Below the pieces are notes generated by a model, which saw only the letters and a program-made list of their open reading frames with translations, made no database searches and was not told where the DNA came from. Below, piece after piece: positions 25,192 to 35,302 of a DNA stretch of 64,000 nucleotides (the first letter of the stretch is position 1; each line of letters opens with the position of its first letter). This stretch comes from Gymnothorax reevesii (lineage: Eukaryota > Chordata > Actinopteri > Anguilliformes > Muraenidae). The position numbers and the translations under genes were made by a program. The stretch is from the NCBI GenBank assembly GCA_029721435.1, contig CM056574.1, forward strand, positions 1-64,000. Direction: 5' to 3'.

Positions 25192-25228
25192 CTAACCCTA
25201 ACCCTAACCCTAACCCTAACCCTAACCC
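25192..25228 (+). repeat. Exact telomeric repeats (CTAACC)6
   Basis: Six uninterrupted CTAACC repeats plus one C lie between the broken satellite unit and the broken retrotransposon. In CCCTAA orientation the chromosome end would lie to the left. It reads VRVRV in a minus-strand frame, which is not protein evidence. Confidence 0.95.
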
Positions 25229-25898
25229 AGCCAAGATAGGTGACAGTAGCACAACCAAAGTTACTCTTGTTCAGGTAAACAGTCAGGTTAGCCTGGGTCA
25301 AGCGCTGGAGCAACGTCTCTACATCTTTCAGATGTTCTTCCCAGGAGTCACTCCATGTGATCAGGTCATCGATGTACGCACCTGTGTGTGGCAATCCGAC
25401 GATTGTAGACTGTATCATCCTTTAGAATGTGGCTGGGGTATTTATCAAGCCAAAGGGTAGGACTTCATTCTGGTACAATCCAGATGGTGTGGCAAAAGCG
25501 GAAATGCTCTTGGCCCTGTCAGTTAACGGCACACACCAATAACCTTTCAATAAATCAATCTTGGTCAGAAACTTTGCTTGCCCTACTCTATCAATACAAT
25601 CATCAATCCTAGGTATTGGAAACACATAAGCTCTAGTTACAGCATTGACTTTGCGATAATCTGTACAGAATCTAGTACTTCCATCAGGTTTTGGAACTAG
25701 CACACAGGGTGAATTCCGATCTGAGTTGGAGGGTCTGATAATATCATGTTCTAACATGTACTCAACCTCTTTCTCAGCAATCTTTCTCTTTTCAGGATTC
25801 ATCCGGTACGGATGCTGTTTTATTGGTTTGGCATCACCGATATTTACATCATGAGAGGCTATAGAAACTCTCTTTGGAACATCAGGAAACATCCTCAT
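25229..25898 (-). pseudogene. Reverse transcriptase domain, truncated (Gmr1-like pol)
   Basis: The domain copies RNA into DNA for the element. It begins MRMFPDVPKRVSIASHDVN and runs through the usual Ty3 RT motifs: PYRMNPEKR, LEHDIIRPSNS, VLVPKPDGSTRFCTDYRKVN, KIDLLKGYWCVPL, FGLINTPATF and the catalytic YIDDL. A TAA stop at 25422-25424 follows ATF, where related proteins usually have Q, so CAA to TAA is likely. The frame then continues through YIDDL to TYLG and ends at the telomeric repeat junction. RNase H is lost. It cannot give a working enzyme. Confidence 0.9.
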
Positions 25899-26046
25899 AT
25901 TTCTTGATCAACCTCTCAAACTGATCTCTCTGTGAGGGTTCTAAGTGCTAGAGTTTTACATGAAGGTTTTGCAACACTTCAGAATCTGACAATTTACATG
26001 AAAGAACTTCAGCTTTAATTCTAGGTTCATCATCTTGAAACTCCCC

Positions 26047-27142
26047 CTAATCTTCACAAATCTCGGCCATTGGAGGATCTGAAGTGACAGCTGCAACCCT
26101 AGCATTTCTGTCATGATAACCCTTCAGCATGTTAATGTGAAACAACTGTTTTGGCTTTCTCCTATCTGGAGTCTTTACAATGTAATTGAGATCATTGAGT
26201 TTTGTCAGAATTTCATAAGGACCATGAAATCTTGCCTGCAATGGATTGGACTGCAAGGGAAACAACACAAAAAACCTTATCTCCTGGTTTAAACTCACGG
26301 CTTCTAGCTTTATGATCATACCAAGTTTTCATTTTTCCCTGACTTGATTTCAAGTTCTCTTTGGCTAGGTCATAAGCTGCACACAATCTTTCCTTGAACT
26401 TGCTAACATGGTCTAACAGACTGATGTGCGGCTCTTCCTCTTGCCATTGTTCACTCAACAATAGCAAAGGTCCTCTCACTTCATGACCAAACACTAGCTC
26501 AAATGGACTAAATCCAGTAGACTCCTGCACTGCTTCTCTAGCTGCAAACAACAGCAAATTAACACCTTCATCCCTGTCTTTCTCATGGTCATAACAATAA
26601 TTCCTCATCATTGTCTTCAGAGTGGAATGAAACCGTTCGAAGGCACCCTGACTCTCTGGATGATAGGCATCAGAAAGAATCTGCTTCGCACCTAGTTCAT
26701 ACACAACCTGCTGAAACAATCCGGAAGTTAAATTGCTACCTTAGTCTGACTGAATTTCCCTGGGAAGACCAAACAACGCAAATAACTTTATCAAAGCCTT
26801 CGAGATTGCAGTTGCCTTGATGTTACGTAGAGGTATGGCTTCTGGGAATCTTGTAGATGCACACATGATTGTCAACAAGTACTGATTTCCAGATCTAGTC
26901 TTGGGTAATGGACCAACACAATCAACAATGACCTGAGAGAAGGGCTCCCCAAATGCTGGGATGGGCTGCAATGGAGCTACAGGTGGGTCTAACTGGTGTT
27001 TTCCTACTACCTGACACGTGTGACAGGTTTTGCAAAAGTTGGAAACATCTTCCCACAGCCCAGCCCAGAAGAAGTGTTTCATGATCTTATCAACAGTCTT
27101 GTTAACACCAAGATTACCTCCTAAAGGTAAACTATGAGCCAT
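26047..27142 (-). pseudogene. Integrase, decayed (Gmr1-like pol)
   Basis: Integrase inserts element DNA into the genome. It starts MAHSLPLGGNLGVNKT with a zinc-binding region ending CKTCHTC; the usual GHLGV histidine is N here. The catalytic core shows VIVDCVGPLP (first D), REIQSD (second D, at a TAA stop 26741-26743 replacing the expected Q codon) and HPESQGAFERFH (E). The C-terminal part carries FHGPYEILTKLNDLNYIVK. A frameshift lies in a T-run near 26260 inside GDKVF. The part before the frameshift is in the same frame as gag-protease upstream, so gag, protease and integrase were probably one reading frame. Confidence 0.9.
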
Positions 27143-27145
27143 TGT

Positions 27146-28834
27146 TTAGATCTCATTTCTGTAGACCTTTGGAACAACAACTTGCCTAACCACTGCCCAA
27201 TCTGCATTGGCAGGGATATCAGGAGGGCGCCACTTCCGCATCAACACACCATCCTTGAGATAATACCCAACTAGAACTGCATCTATTTCTTTATCAGGAA
27301 GGGCTCTCCTCTTTAGTACACAAATTTCAGGATCATTACTTTGCTCCTCAATTAACCGCTTTCTGGACAGAGACAAGTCTCCAGACACATCAAAATCACC
27401 AGACCCATCTGGCTGGCTGAACAAAGAACTGATAAAAGTGTCTGATAACTCCTCAAACGAAGAAACCATAGTAGGCCGAACAGAGTCATGAGGCGAACCA
27501 CCTGAGCCATGACTATTCAATTTGCTTGACGGCACCACATCACCTTCTTCTTTAGCCTTCTTGGCCATAGCACGAGTCACTGCGCAAGAAGGATACAGAC
27601 ATGGGTCTTCATCGCCATCTTCAGTACTCGGCTGTGAAGTAAGATGTACAGGGGGAACTACATTGCCCCCAGCAAGGTCATTGCCTAGCAACAGAGAAAC
27701 ACCCTCTATAGGTAGACTTGACATAAGTCCCACCTTTACCTGTCCTGTAACTAAATCTGACTTCAAGAATATACCGCGCAAGGGTACCGATACAGTCCTC
27801 CCTTCAATACCTTGTACAAGTATGAAATCCCCAGAAGCGGTCTCATCACGTAACTCCAAGGAGTCCATCAACAAAAGTGACTGAGAAGCTCCGGTATCCC
27901 TTAGGATATATATGGGGACAGGAGGAGAATGCTCATTCAGAGCCACAAATCCCTCTGACACAAATGGAAGAAATTCCTCCCTCACAAAGTCAGCAGTATC
28001 AGGCTTTTTAGCCCCACAAGAAGCAGGCAATTTAGCAGATCGGTTATCTACTACAGGGGTTTCTAACCTTGTTTTCACAAAGGCATTTGGTTTGGTATCC
28101 TTTTCTTTTTCTTTCTTAGCTTTAAGGAACCAACAGTTAGTTGCAACATGACCAGACTTCTTGCAATAAATGCAAACTAGACCACTTTTGTCACTGTCAG
28201 CTTTCACACTTCGATCAGACCTGTTACTGGATTTCTGAGCACCATCACCAGATTTGTCTTTGTCTTTGGGTGAGGAATCTTGGGTATCACTGTTACCTTT
28301 TTTCTGAAATTGGAACCATCTATTGTTACTGCTAGACTGAAATTTGGACTTATGTGTGAGAACATATTCATCTGCAAATTTGGCAGCTGACTGCAAATTC
28401 AGTGCTTGCTTCTTATTAAGGTAGGTCTTAATATCATCCTTAACACAGTTCTTAAATTCTTCAACTAACACCATCTCTTTTAGTGAGTTGAAATCATCCT
28501 TGACCTCCATAGAAGTACACCAACGCTCAAAGCAAACCTGCTTCTCGTCAGCAAATTCCACATAAGTCTGATTGTCAGATTTCTTCAGACCTCTGAATTT
28601 CTGTCGGTAAGCCTCTGGAACCAACTCATAAGCTCTCAAAATAACCTTTTTGACAACCTCATAATCAGAGGAATCATCTGCAGACAAAGCCGAATAGGCT
28701 TGTTGAGCTATACCCTTGAGGACAGTTTGCAACAGCAGAGGCCAGTGTTCCTTTGGCCACTGACAACTTTCAGCTACTTTTGCAAAACACTGGAAATAGT
28801 TGTCAACATCCTTTTCCGAAAATGGAGGCACCAA
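27146..28834 (-). pseudogene. Gag-protease polyprotein (Gmr1-like)
   Basis: The 562-residue open frame starts MVPPFSEKDVDNYFQCFAKV, a retrotransposon capsid-type region. A zinc knuckle CIYCKKSGHVATNC (about residue 220) binds nucleic acid. An aspartic protease has the active site LRDTGAS (about residue 311) and later a flap-like region and LLLGNDLAGG. The TAA stop at 27146-27148 lies two codons before the integrase methionine in the same frame and looks like a nonsense mutation inside a longer polyprotein. The original start probably lies further upstream (see 28870-29110). Confidence 0.85.
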
Positions 28835-28869
28835 TTTTACCTCCTGGCTAGCCTGAAATTTATTTTCAG

Positions 28870-29110
28870 TTTAAATTTTAATTTTTAGTTGCTCCATTTG
28901 GAGTCTTTCTTCTCTATCGAATATCTCTAATTCAAAATCTCTCTGTCTTGCAAATTTTTCTAACTCAAATTCTCTTTGTTTTTCTTTTTCCTCCCTTTCT
29001 TTTTCTCTTCTTTTGCTAATTTTTCTAATTCAAACTCTCTTTGTTCCCTTTCTTTTTTCTCTTCCCTTGCTAATTTTTCCAACTCAAACTGCCTTTTTTT
29101 TTCAAACATT
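28870..29110 (-). pseudogene. Gag N-terminal coiled-coil remnant
   Basis: On the minus strand the sequence encodes repeats of the type QREFELEKLAREEKKERE, a highly charged helix typical of the start of some gag proteins. A stop at about 28874 and at least one frameshift separate it from the 562-residue frame. It is A-rich on the sense strand, so part of the pattern could be low complexity. Confidence 0.5.
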
Positions 29111-30023
29111 AAATATAGTGTTATAACTAATGCATTCACAAGTAATATCTAGCATTAGATCGTGCATGGATTATGCAGGGTAAGGAACGAAGTAAATACA
29201 TATTATTATTTTAGTATATAGGTTTTTACACTGTTCTTAATGAGGTAGATACATTGGTTCAGAGACCCTCTTAAATAAAGTGTTACCTTATTATTATTAT
29301 TAGCATTATAATTAGTAGTGGTAGAAGTAATATTACTGTTGTTTTTATTGAGGAGCTACAGTGTAATACAAGGGCAACTATGTACTTTATAATAAAATGA
29401 CATTGCATGGTAAGGTGAATCTGTGTGTCACTTGAGAGGTCTACTCAGTTCCACCCTGTTTAGTTCCATTTCACCCTGTTAGGCAAAGATTTTTAAAAAA
29501 TAATTTAATCACAACTTTAAGTTTTTGGCATATTGGTATGTTGTTTTGTTAACTTAGGTTCGTATCATGTACATACATATAAATTTATTTCTGATTAATA
29601 AAATTATTCATACGAGACAACAAAATGGGGACCAAAAATGCAGAAATTCCAATATTCAAGATATTTACTCTTCATAGAATTAAAATAGTTAATGCTACAA
29701 GAATGAAACTTTTATCATAGCACAAGGGACATAATCTACCCAAGAAAAGATCAGTATTGTTTGACCTGTATATTATTTGAAATATGTGATTACCATGTAC
29801 ATGTCCCTAACAGGGTGGAAAACGTATGGTGAAAAATGTACAAGAAACATCCCATAATTACAATATTTTCGGCCCCTGAGCTTGACCAACATGCATTCCT
29901 CATAGCTAAGTACGAAACAGTTCTAACAATAAAATACAATCACTTGAATTTTGAGAAAATAGAAAACCAAATACGTGGTCCAAAACAGGAATCACCCATA
30001 TACTCCCTCTAGATGACATCTAT
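29111..30023. other. AT-rich stretch, no gene seen
   Basis: No convincing reading frame, repeat end or RNA gene. It contains TATTATTATT-type short repeats near 29202 and 29291. Confidence 0.5.
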
Positions 30024-30346
30024 TCCAGGGAAGGCCTTTTGTATTTCAGCCTGACAATTCAAAAACACATACTGCAGCTGTTACAACAGCATGGCTTCGT
30101 AGTAGAAGAGTCCATGTGCTGAACTGGCCTGCTTGCAGTCCTGATCTTTCTCCGATTGAGAACATTTGGTGGATAATTAAACGAAAAGTCAGTCAAAGGA
30201 GACCCAAAACTCTACAGCCGCTGGAAGCCTGTATTAAACAAGAGTGGAATCAAATTCCAATGGCGACATGCAAGACACCTGTCTCCTCAATGCCCAGACA
30301 CCTCCACTTTGTGTTAAAAAGAAGACTGGATGCAACACCATCGTAA
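30024..30346 (+). pseudogene. Tc1/mariner transposase C-terminal fragment
   Basis: The translation reads FQGRPFVFQPDNSKTHTA, then NWPACSPDLSPIENIWWIIK, holding the second aspartate and the third acidic residue of the DDE catalytic triad. The N-terminal DNA-binding region and first D are missing on this side. It is continuous to the stop at 30346. Confidence 0.85.
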
Positions 30347-30566
30347 ACTGGCCCCTGTTTCAACTTTTTTGAGATCTGTAGCAGCCATCAAATTTGAAGT
30401 GATCTCATTTTGTGAAAAAAATTGTAAATCTTCTGTTTTCATCATTTGCTACGTTATCTCTGCTCTATTGTGACTATAATAATGGCTGATGTAATTTGAA
30501 AGTCATTGCATTTTGATTTTATTCATAATTTACAGTTTGTCCAAACTTTTTTGGAATTAGGTTGTA
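30347..30566 (+). mobile_element. Tc1-type element right end and terminal repeat
   Basis: Downstream of the transposase stop, the terminal repeat reads CAAACTTTTTTGGAATTAGG and ends TTG plus the TA target at 30565-30566. No matching left end was found, so the element is 5'-deleted. Confidence 0.7.
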
Positions 30567-31225
30567 CATTTTTACAGATGCGTCTTTCCAGTAAAGAGAG
30601 GGGTGCACGGAAATATCAGGGCAGACAGCAGACCGGAGACAGCAGAGGAAAAAATCTGATTGGAGAAGACAAAGCTGGCCTTTATTGTCATGGTGTTGGC
30701 CTGCCGGCCCTTCCCCCTGCTGCATTCTTTGCCTCCTGCTTAACGAGCCACACCTATTACACCTTAAGGTGGAGGTGAAGTTTTAGTATTTAAGAGTGGG
30801 CTGCACTTGTTTTGGTGCAGCAGTATTTTGTTTGTCTCCTGAGTCCTGCCATGGTTTTTTTTGCTGCTGCTTCCCTCTGGGACGATTTTAATCTTTATAT
30901 TTTTAATTAAAGAATTTTGTGTTTTTACTCAGCCTGTGCGTTTGGGTCCCTCTAACTTCTTTGGGAACATGGTTCCAGTGCCCGCCCGCTTTTATAAATT
31001 TATTTATAAAAGCTGTTTGCACTGTGGAAGCTGCGGTACCTGGAGTAAAGCAATAAAATCACTTAGATATAATGCTTGAGGATTTTGATTGACTTTCTAT
31101 TCATATAGCATATTATTTTTCCTATTTATCTAGGCCAACAGAGAAGGCGTTGCTGGCCCTGAAGGCACACCACTGCTGTCTACAGTGTCTACAGGCGTAC
31201 TGTACCGGGAGTTCTGTTACAGGAG
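30567..31225. other. Intergenic stretch with LTR-like text
   Basis: No gene. Around 30780-30960 the sequence has a CTGAGTCCTGCC motif, AATTAAAGAATTTTG and a GCCTGTGCGTTTGGGTCC phrase that recall R-U5 regions of fish LTR elements. No paired LTR, primer site or coding part is visible, so this is only a suggestion. Confidence 0.25.
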
Positions 31226-31516
31226 GTGGCATGGTGGCACAGTGGTTAGCACTGCTGCCTCACAGCAAGAAGGTCATGGGTTCAAATCCGGCCTGGGGCC
31301 TTTCTGTGGAGTTTGCATGTTCGTGTGGGTTTCCTCCAGGTGTTCCGGTTTCCCCCACCCATAGGAATACTCCAACCAGTACCCCTGACCAGGGAACTGG
31401 AGTTGGTCCCCGGGTGCTGCTCTGTGGCTGCCCACTGCTCCTAACTATAGGATGGGTCAAATGCAGAGGTCAAATTACCCCATGGGGTTCAATAAAGTAT
31501 ATCTTATCTTATCTGT
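31226..31516 (+). mobile_element. tRNA-derived SINE, V-SINE (HE1/DANA) type
   Basis: The head GGTGGCACAGTGGTTAGCAC has an A-box-like element, and GGTTCAAATCC is the B box; together they form an internal RNA polymerase III promoter. The body TTTCTGTGGAGTTTGCATGT and GGGTTTCCTCCAGGTG is typical of the superfamily. The tail ends in TATCTTATCTTATCTG. It depends on LINE enzymes for movement. Confidence 0.85.
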
Positions 31517-31559
31517 TTCTTTAACAATGTTTGAGCCAGGTTAATACGCCTGCGGAGAC

Positions 31560-32601
31560 TTGGGCAGAGAGAGAAGTGAAGTTGGTCAGAAGTCTTTGCT
31601 GCTCGCACATGTTGTTCTTTTACCAGGCCAAACCAGTCTTGAGACTAATTGGGAGAAAGTGGAGTGGGAAGGAGGAAGGAGGGAAAAAGAAAAGGAAAAA
31701 GGAGGGGGGGAAGAAATATATGTAGTCGGAATTAAATTAGTGGGAACGTATCATCAAACAGATCGTGTTTTCAATGAAAGCTATTTCATAGGTAGATTTG
31801 TCAAGCAAGAAGTGGGTGATGTTAAAGCAGTGAGGGTTTGCAGAAGCAGTCTGGTAATAATTAAGTGTAAATCAAAGCTTCAAAGGGATAGGGCTCAGAA
31901 AATCAACGATTACAATGCGCAATCAGCAAACTGTTAAAGGAGTTATTAGTGGCATTGTTCACTCGGTGAAAACTGATTCATTTAAGGAGGTAGATGGTGT
32001 TTGTGGCGCCACACGCTTAAAAAGTTATCGAGACGGCAAAGAAACTGATTGTTTATCAGTTTTATTACAGTTTGCGGGGGAACTATCGGAACGAGTTAAT
32101 TTGGATTACGTTAGTCATAGAGTGAGGGCTTATGAACGGACTCCATGAAGATGCTTTTGGTGTCAAGATTACGGTCATGTGGCGTCAGTTTGTCGGAGAA
32201 GGATTTATCGTTGTAGACGGTGTGGGAAGGATGGGTGTAATGAGTACGAGTGCAAATTGACAAAGGAAAGAGCTGTATGTCTTCACTGTGGGGTAAACCA
32301 TGAAGCGGGTGTAAAACAGTGCGAGCGAAGGAAATTTGAGGGTGAGATTGTTCGGATACGTGTACAAAGTATAATTTTGTATGCGATGGCCGTTAAGAGA
32401 GTGAGAGAAAAAAAAGGGAGTTGTAGAGAAGGATCGACAGGCGAAGGTAGAGGAAGTTCGATACCCTGAGGAGATGGTGGAGGGGTTTGAATAAAGAGCG
32501 TATATGTGTAGAGAAAAAGAGGTTTCTAGTACTCATAGCAATGGTAATTAACTGTGCAAGTGAAATTGAGTCAAAACTGAGCGCATAAAGATGGTTATTT
32601 A
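31560..32601 (+). pseudogene. LINE ORF1 (I/Nimb-like, CCHC protein), 5' part
   Basis: ORF1 of such LINEs binds the element RNA. Pieces in different frames read VGIKLVGTYHQTDRVFNES, VRVCRSSLVIIKCKSKLQRD, then a row of knuckles: RCFWCQDYGHVASVCRR, RCRRCGKDGCNEYECK and CLHCGVNHEAGVKQC. At least one frameshift (near 31920) and a stop after YERTP (near 32146) break it. The reading is cut at 32601 by a hAT-like element and resumes at 35303. Confidence 0.75.
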
Positions 32602-32982
32602 TAGGGCTGGGACGATTCTGAATCGATTCTTTTTTAAGGTGTAATACCACCACCTGCTGCCATGGGGCGAACATCCGAGCTTTCCCTTTTCCTTTATTAA
32701 ACCTGACGCAGGTTGAACAAAAGCGCTAAACATCAAAGGGCATGTGAAATGCTTCCGGGAAACAACCTTGACTCTGACATCAGTATTTTTCGGACACATG
32801 CTGCATGGAGTGAAATAAAGGACTACAGAATAGTCTCCTATTAACCAATTAGGTTACTCTAAGAAAAGTAACCTGTTCCAGTTTACTTACTTGATCAACA
32901 ATCAAATGGTTGATGCCTTTACTCTCCAAGTTGAATGAGTCGAGCTGTTTATTAAGACAGCGTGTTTGATTGCTGCATTTTT

Positions 32983-34145
32983 ATGGCCCCGTAAACAAAG
33001 TTTCGGGGGCATACAGTTTTTCACCTGTCCGTCTGTCTGTCCGTCTGTTTGTCCGCAGTGAAAAAAAACTTTAACCTTAGCCATAACTTTTGATTGGTTA
33101 GTGGTAGGTCTTTGATACTTGGCATGTGCATCCCTTGTGACGAGACCTTTCAGATGAGGTCATCAAATTTGACCTCGTGACCTTCACCTTGGCATCGGTG
33201 ACATTTTCATAAAACTTTAACCTTGGCCATAACTTTTGACTGGTTAGTGGTAGGTCTTTGATACTTGGCAAGTGCATCCCTTGTGACGAGACCTTTCAGA
33301 TGAGGTCATCAAATTTGACCTCGTGACCTTCACCTTGGCATCGGTGACATTTTCATAAAACTTTAACCTTGGCCATAACTTTTGACTGGTTAGTGGTAGG
33401 TCTTTGATACTTGGCAAGTGCATCCCTTGTGACGAGACCTTTCAGATGAGGTCATCAAATTTGACCTCGTGACCTTCACCTTGGCGTCAATGACATTTTC
33501 ATAAAACTTTAACCTTGGCCATAACTTTTGATTTGTTAGTTGTAGGTCTTTGATACTTAGGTATACGATTCCTCTCGTTGAAGAAAGGTGATCTAGGCCT
33601 TGATCTTGTCTTCTTGACCTTGGCATCCGGGGGCATTAGTGTTTTACAAACAAATCTTGTTTTTTTTTTTTTTAAATTTGGCAATCCAATCCCACCCGAA
33701 TCTGGAATGCCCAATTGGTGAACAATGTACAAAGCTTGCTCGTATGCGACCCCTTACTGCCAACTCAGGATAGTGAGGACAGTTCACGGTTCTCCTCCGA
33801 AGCACGTGCCTGTCAACCACTGATTCTTATACATTCATTGGTTGAATCTTCGTAAGTTCAGAACGAGGGCGGAGGATACCCGGACATGAACAAACCCAGA
33901 GTCTTCCTGACGAGCTCCCGTCTGGCCAACAGGAGGCGCTGGAGCAACGAACAAAGCTGTTATTGTATCCCCAAATCCGGCAGTCCCCTACCAATATGGA
34001 ACCCTGTAGCGCGATGGCCAATTGTGCGCTTCTCTGAAAAAGCTGCCGACCCCGCCCGGTGGGTACGCCGGGGCTCGAACCCGCGACGTGATAGTCACCT
34101 CTGCACTGCAGCGCAGTGCCTTAACCGAGTGAGCTATCTGGCAGC
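32983..34145 (-). mobile_element. Composite tRNA-derived SINE with internal minisatellite
   Basis: On the minus strand it begins exactly after the target duplication with GCTGCCAGATAGCTCACTCG (A box) and GGTTCGAGCCC (B box). Then come a body and an A-run at about 33673-33660, the 145-bp minisatellite, a CAGACGGA-type short repeat, and a terminal hairpin CCCCGAAAC/GTTTACGGGG. The flanking direct repeats TTGAT(T/A)GCTGCATTTTT lie at 32966-32982 and 34146-34162 (16 of 17 match), so the whole block appears to have inserted as one retroposed piece. Confidence 0.7.
33069..33640 (+). repeat. Minisatellite, 145-146-bp unit, four copies
   Basis: Units start ACTTTAACC at 33069, 33214, 33360 and 33506. 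Shared text includes CATAACTTTTGA, GTAGGTCTTTGATACTTGGC and TTTGACCTCGTGACCTTCAC. The last copy is partial and diverged. Confidence 0.9.
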
Positions 34146-35302
34146 TTGATAGCTGCATTTTTAAATTTAAATGGCCGTAGAACAGCACAGCATGAACACG
34201 ATTTCCATTGCCACGCATTTCATGCGACTGTGACAATTTATATCTCACATTCGCGTTTCATCCGCTTTTCAGAATGTTTTCCACCTTTTGTATTTTTTAT
34301 AGGCTTAAAATCCAGGGCGATCTTATAACAAATCTGTTTTAAATTAATCTTTAATAATGTTCAAAATGCTGAGAGATGCAATTCAGAGGAAGATTTTTTT
34401 AAATTATTGGCATTCTTTCAATCTAACACCGTAGCCCAGTTAAGTTTGTCTGCTTTTCACCATCACACCTTGATCGTTATAGGCCACTGAAATTGCTTGA
34501 TTGTTATTCAGGACAAATACACGGGTGCAGATTTAGGGAAGGGCGGAGCTCCTACAATTAGCGAAATCTAAACTCAGGCTTCTTCCTGACAGCAATTTAA
34601 ATCGAGCCGCTTCAGGTGTGTCTGTTTCAGGAAATTACTCGCGACCCCATGACGGCAAGTGGTCTTATCACACTTAAAAAAAAAAAATCCTAGTTCAACA
34701 TCACAATATCCCAACTCTGCATTTCATCTCTCATTGTAGTATTTTTAGGAGATCCATAATGATGAAATAAAAATAAAGAGATTTGTTTTCAATCGCCTAA
34801 AACATTCACAAGGTGGAAAACATTCTGAAAAGCGGAAGAAACGCAAATGAGATATAAATTATCACAGTCGAACGAAATGCGTGGCAATGGAAATCGTGTT
34901 CACGTTGTGCTGTTCTATGGCCATTTAAATTTCATAATGCAGCAATCAAACATGCTGCCTTAATAAACAGCTCTGCTCATTCAACCTTGAGAGTAAACGC
35001 ATCCACCATTTGATTGCTCATTTAGCAAGTAAACTGGAACAGGTTACTTTTCTTAGAGTAGCCTAATTGGTTAATAGGGGACGATTCTGTAGTCTTTTAC
35101 TTGGCTCCGTGCCGAAAAAAACTGATGTCAGTGAAGTTTTTTTCCGGAAGCATTTCACATGCCCTTTGATGTTTGGCACTTTCGTTCAACCTGCGTCTGG
35201 TTTTATGAAGGAAAAGCTTGAATGTTCGCCCCATGGCAGCAGGTAGTGGTACTACGCCTTAAAAAAGAATCGATTCAGAATCGTCCCAGCCCTAGTTATT
35301 TA

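Larger units (their letters stand above)
21484..25197 (+). repeat. Satellite unit 4, truncated and more diverged
   Basis: The unit runs for 3.7 kb and stops at CCTAACC (25191-25197), where the other units continue TAGCCCGTGCC. Its second half has clearly more substitutions and small indels than units 1-3, including a duplicated GTACGCAATCGT in hairpin 2 near 24119. Greater divergence at the edge of an array is expected when homogenisation acts mainly inside it. Confidence 0.9.
25229..29110 (-). mobile_element. Gmr1-like Ty3-type LTR retrotransposon, truncated
   Basis: Order along the minus strand is gag (coiled coil, CCHC knuckle), protease, integrase, then reverse transcriptase. Integrase before RT is the hallmark of the Gmr1 group of deuterostome Ty3/gypsy elements, which share a copia-like order. 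The element is cut just after the YLG motif of RT by telomeric repeats, so RNase H and the 3' LTR are absent. I found no convincing 5' LTR to the right of 29110. Confidence 0.85.
32602..35294 (+). mobile_element. Foldback hAT-like DNA transposon, nonautonomous
   Basis: The ends are TAGGGCTGGGACGATTCTGA and its reverse complement (TIR of at least 28 bp). The 8-bp target duplication GTTATTTA (32594-32601 and 35295-35302) fits the hAT superfamily. Inverted similarity extends far inward: about 32602-32982 plus 34146-34290 against about 34800-35294, so the element is essentially a large palindrome. No transposase is present. A composite SINE of 1163 bp sits in its left arm. Confidence 0.85.

Noticed and set aside
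1..25228. An integrated herpesvirus-like genome or terminal repeat with telomeric ends
   Set aside because: Large DNA viruses with telomeric repeats came to mind, but no viral coding region of any size is present; the unit is noncoding.
25134..25418. Protein with VRVRVRVRV tail
   Set aside because: The tail is the translation of telomeric repeats after a truncated RT; not a real domain.
34060..34145. A functional tRNA gene on the minus strand
   Set aside because: A and B boxes are good, but the sequence runs straight into a SINE body and lies inside a retroposed block.
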